In this document: in pieces, positions 62,009 to 64,000 of the stretch
How positions within the stretch are numbered: the first letter of the stretch is position 1
Layout: each line of letters begins with the position of its first letter
NCBI RefSeq assembly: GCF_900115465.1
Contig: NZ_FOWN01000011.1
Location: forward strand, 1 to 64,000
Reading direction: 5' to 3'
DNA length: 64,000 nt
Origin: Halolactibacillus alkaliphilus
GTDB lineage: Bacteria; Bacillota; Bacilli; Bacillales; Amphibacillaceae
Notes under the pieces: model-generated
What the model was told of the DNA's origin: nothing
The model's input: only the letters and a program-made list of their open reading frames with translations
Database searches by the model: none
Translations under genes and position numbers: made by a program

Positions 62009-63367
62009 TTATTTCAATAGTTTTTTCACCCACTTTAATCCGGATTTTTGATTGGGATAGCGCAATTTTATATCAAACATTGTCGATTGTTTCAAGATGC
62101 TTTTTTGGTGTGTGAAAGTATCAAATGAATATTTCCCATGATATTGACCGGTTCCGCTCTGACCAACACCACCAAACGGCAAGTAAGGTGTCGCAAGATG
62201 GTAGATAGTATCATTTATACATCCACCGCCAAATGGGATATCACGAATAATTTTTTCTCGCGTATAGTCTGTTTCGGTAAAGAGATACAGTGCTAAAGGC
62301 TTCGGTTGTTTAGTAATAGCGTGAATAATAAAATCTAATTGATCATAAGTGAGGACTGGAAGAATTGGACCGAAAATTTCTTCTTTCATGACAGGCATAT
62401 CCCACGTAACATTAGTTAAAATCGTCGGTGTAATCGTACGCGTTGTTTTATCTGTTTCTCCGCCGTAAAAACGCGTGCCATCATTCAAAAATTCAGAGAG
62501 ACGATCAAAGTGCTTATCACTGACAATGTGCGTATAGTCAGGATGCGTCAAGGCATCATCGGAATATAATGCCTCGATGGCCTCGGTTAAATAAGTTAAG
62601 AAAGCGTCCTCGACATCTTTATGCACATAAACATAGTCGGGCGCGACACAGGTTTGACCAGCATTAATGAATTTCCCCCAAGCAATGCGCTTTGCTGCTA
62701 ACTTTAAAGAGGCATCATCATGAACAATCGCGGGGCTTTTTCCGCCAAGTTCCAGCGTATGTGGTGTTAAGTGTTTACTAGCTTTCTCCATAACAATTTT
62801 CCCCACGTTTACACTTCCAGTAAAGAATATATAGTCAAAAGGCGTCTCTAATAGTTGTTGCGACACATCTATGCCACCTTGTTTTACGGCAATAAATTCA
62901 GGTATAAAAGCCTGTGCAATCATTTTCTCGATAATAGCTGATGTAGAGGGTGTTAATTCTGATGGTTTAATAATGGCGGTATTACCACCGGCGATAGCAC
63001 CTATAAGTGGCGCCATGGCGAGCTGGAATGGATAATTCCAAGGTGCTATGATCAGTGTTACACCATAAGGATCATGATGAATATGCCCTTTTGTTCCGAT
63101 ATGCGTAAGAGCTGTTTTTACTTTTTTAGGCGTCACCCACTTTTGTAAATGTTTAATGGTATAGTCAATCTCAGAATAGAGGATACCTATTTCAGTCATG
63201 TAGGCCTCAAATTCAGATTTGTGTAAATCATTGTATAAAGCTGCTAGTATATCTTTTTCGTGAGATTTAATGGTTGATTTTAAATAAGTTAAAGCTTCTA
63301 TTCTATGCTTAAGAGGTTTGGTTTGCCCGCTTTGGTAGTAATCTTTTTGTTTATTAAACGTGTTCAT
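62009..63367 (-). CDS. Aldehyde dehydrogenase, class 3 type
   Basis: 452 residues, short ALDH form (AldH/YwdH-like). 'VTLIIAPWNYPFQLAMAPL' (about 102-120), 'GNTAIIKPSELTPSTS', 'FTGSVNVGKIVME', 'LELGGKSPAIV' and the catalytic Cys in 'FINAGQTCVAPDYVYV'. It oxidises aldehydes with NAD(P)+; the C-terminal extension 'LRYPNQKSGLKWVKKLLK' is basic. The start at 63367 has AAAAGG 12 nt upstream. A TTG at 63379 abuts that site and is less likely. Confidence 0.93.
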   Translation of the reverse strand: MNTFNKQKDYYQSGQTKPLKHRIEALTYLKSTIKSHEKDILAALYNDLHKSEFEAYMTEIGILYSEIDYTIKHLQKWVTPKKVKTALTHIGTKGHIHHDPYGVTLIIAPWNYPFQLAMAPLIGAIAGGNTAIIKPSELTPSTSAIIEKMIAQAFIPEFIAVKQGGIDVSQQLLETPFDYIFFTGSVNVGKIVMEKASKHLTPHTLELGGKSPAIVHDDASLKLAAKRIAWGKFINAGQTCVAPDYVYVHKDVEDAFLTYLTEAIEALYSDDALTHPDYTHIVSDKHFDRLSEFLNDGTRFYGGETDKTTRTITPTILTNVTWDMPVMKEEIFGPILPVLTYDQLDFIIHAITKQPKPLALYLFTETDYTREKIIRDIPFGGGCINDTIYHLATPYLPFGGVGQSGTGQYHGKYSFDTFTHQKSILKQSTMFDIKLRYPNQKSGLKWVKKLLK

Positions 63368-63476
63368 GTCTTTCGCCAACCTTTTCGTTAAATTTTGAAA
63401 ACAACATATTTTATATTATGTGTTAGTTAATGTTTATACCCCGAATGAAGGGGAAATAAACGTGTAAGCAGAGTTA

Positions 63477-63525
63477 TTGACGTTAACACATCAATTATGG
63501 TATATTTATCTCGAATTAAAGATAA
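63477..63525 (+). promoter_or_regulatory. mhqO promoter with MhqR-like operator
   Basis: TTGACG (63477-63482), 18-bp spacer and TG-extended TATATT (63501-63506). TATCTCGAATTAAAGATAA (63507-63525) follows directly, with ATCT/AGAT half-sites around a central CGAATT-like core. It closely resembles the MhqR operator described in B. subtilis. Induction by quinone-like electrophiles is expected. Confidence 0.72.
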
Positions 63526-63590
63526 TTTGTTAAAAAATAGTTAAGTTGTTTAAGAACGAATAAATTTAAAATAATAAAGGACGTGTTCAT

Positions 63591-64000
63591 ATGGTTCAAC
63601 CATTAAAAGGTATTCACCACGTAACAGCTATTACGAGCAGTGCAGAAAAAAATTATCAGTTTTTCACGTATGTGTTAGGCATGAGGTTAGTGAAAAAAAC
63701 AGTTAATCAAGACGACATTAATACGTATCACCTTTTCTTTACAGATGATAAAGGGACTGCAGGTACTGATATGACGTTCTTTGATTTTCAAGGCATTCCT
63801 AAAGGGCGTCATGGGACAAATGAAATTGAGCGTACCGCCTTTAGAGTGCCGACAGATGAAGCGCTTAGCTACTGGGAAAAACGTTTTGAGCACTATAATG
63901 TACAACATGGAGGCATTGTTAAACAGTTTGGTAAGAAAGTGATTAATTTTGTTGATTTTGATGATCAGTATTATCAGCTTATATCTGATGAACACAATAC
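63591..64000 (+). CDS. Ring-cleaving dioxygenase / VOC protein (MhqO-like), cut by window edge
   Basis: The frame from ATG 63591 is open to the right edge (about 136 residues). It begins MVQPLKGIHHVTAITSSAEK and continues with 'FFTYVLGMRLVKKTVNQDD', 'YHLFFTDDKGTAGTDMTFFD' and 'GRHGTNEIERTAFRVP'. This is the glyoxalase/VOC domain of MhqO/MhqE/MhqA-type dioxygenases, with the metal-ligand His in 'GIHHVTAI'. B. subtilis MhqO helps resist hydroquinones and catechol. AAAGGA lies 9 nt before the ATG. The operator at 63507 supports MhqR control. Confidence 0.88.
   Translation, partial: MVQPLKGIHHVTAITSSAEKNYQFFTYVLGMRLVKKTVNQDDINTYHLFFTDDKGTAGTDMTFFDFQGIPKGRHGTNEIERTAFRVPTDEALSYWEKRFEHYNVQHGGIVKQFGKKVINFVDFDDQYYQLISDEHN

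Overview
The window looks like chromosome of a low-GC Gram-positive bacterium of the Bacillales/Bacillaceae. Supporting signs are AGGAGG-type ribosome binding sites, sigma-A promoters with 17-bp spacers, an M-box Mg2+ riboswitch before mgtE, CcpA-type cre sites, a CadC/CadA metal pair, a YesM/YesN-type two-component system, an MhqR-type operator and B. subtilis-like pdp/drm/pupG/cdd/deoC and pdxK genes. The lower mevalonate pathway (mvaK1-mvaD-mvaK2) is unusual for Bacillus itself. It points to a relative such as the halophilic or alkaliphilic lactic-acid-type bacilli (Halolactibacillus/Amphibacillus-like). That placement is inference, not proof. No rRNA, tRNA, CRISPR array or phage was seen.

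Layout. 1-350: left-edge remnant of an insertion sequence. 440-4140: Mg2+-responsive mgtE, a YczE-type membrane protein and a lipid kinase. 4130-5776 (minus): membrane diguanylate cyclase. 5888-20127: beta-glucan utilisation locus with a LacI regulator, a chemoreceptor, a CUT1 sugar ABC transporter without its ATPase, a DUF624 protein, a large inverting glucan phosphorylase and a secreted, wall-anchored GH16 beta-glucanase with four carbohydrate-binding-like modules. 20156-22729: cadC-cadA metal efflux. 23013-24581: two lipoproteins around a terminator that carries a nested palindrome. 24717-32658: GntR regulator, a luciferase-like monooxygenase with its FMN reductase, and a nucleoside catabolic operon (pdp, a XapX protein, deoB, pupG, cdd, deoC). 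32697-33485: Nif3-like protein. 33640-55548: xylan/glucuronoxylan utilisation. 55686-64000: pdxK, a TctA-like permease, mevalonate genes, an aldehyde dehydrogenase and the start of an mhqO-like dioxygenase.

Xylan logic. The YesN-type response regulator (33759) and the YesM-type kinase (41486) lie about 8 kb apart, flanking a minus-strand operon GH39-GH8-GH43 for trimming xylo-oligosaccharides. The kinase is co-transcribed with a tiny membrane protein, a half-size binding-protein-like lipoprotein and a DUF624 (YesL) protein, possibly a sensing complex. Downstream lie an aldouronate-type transporter (binding protein, LplB, YtcP), alpha-glucuronidase GH67, mannonate dehydratase, a fructuronate-reductase-type SDR, xylose isomerase, xylulokinase and a cytoplasmic GH10 xylanase. 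Repeats of CTATAGTTTT upstream of both GH39 and the binding protein are the best candidate sites for the response regulator. cre-like sites beside them suggest catabolite repression.

Most unusual features: the split YesM/YesN system with its small lipoprotein and membrane partners; a hairpin placed between the Shine-Dalgarno and the start codon of yesL; orphan perfect Shine-Dalgarno sequences in long leaders of the glucan genes; long U-less hairpins directly after both binding-protein genes; the repeated TTGGACGTC element around the nucleoside operon; and the TctA-like permease ahead of mevalonate kinase.
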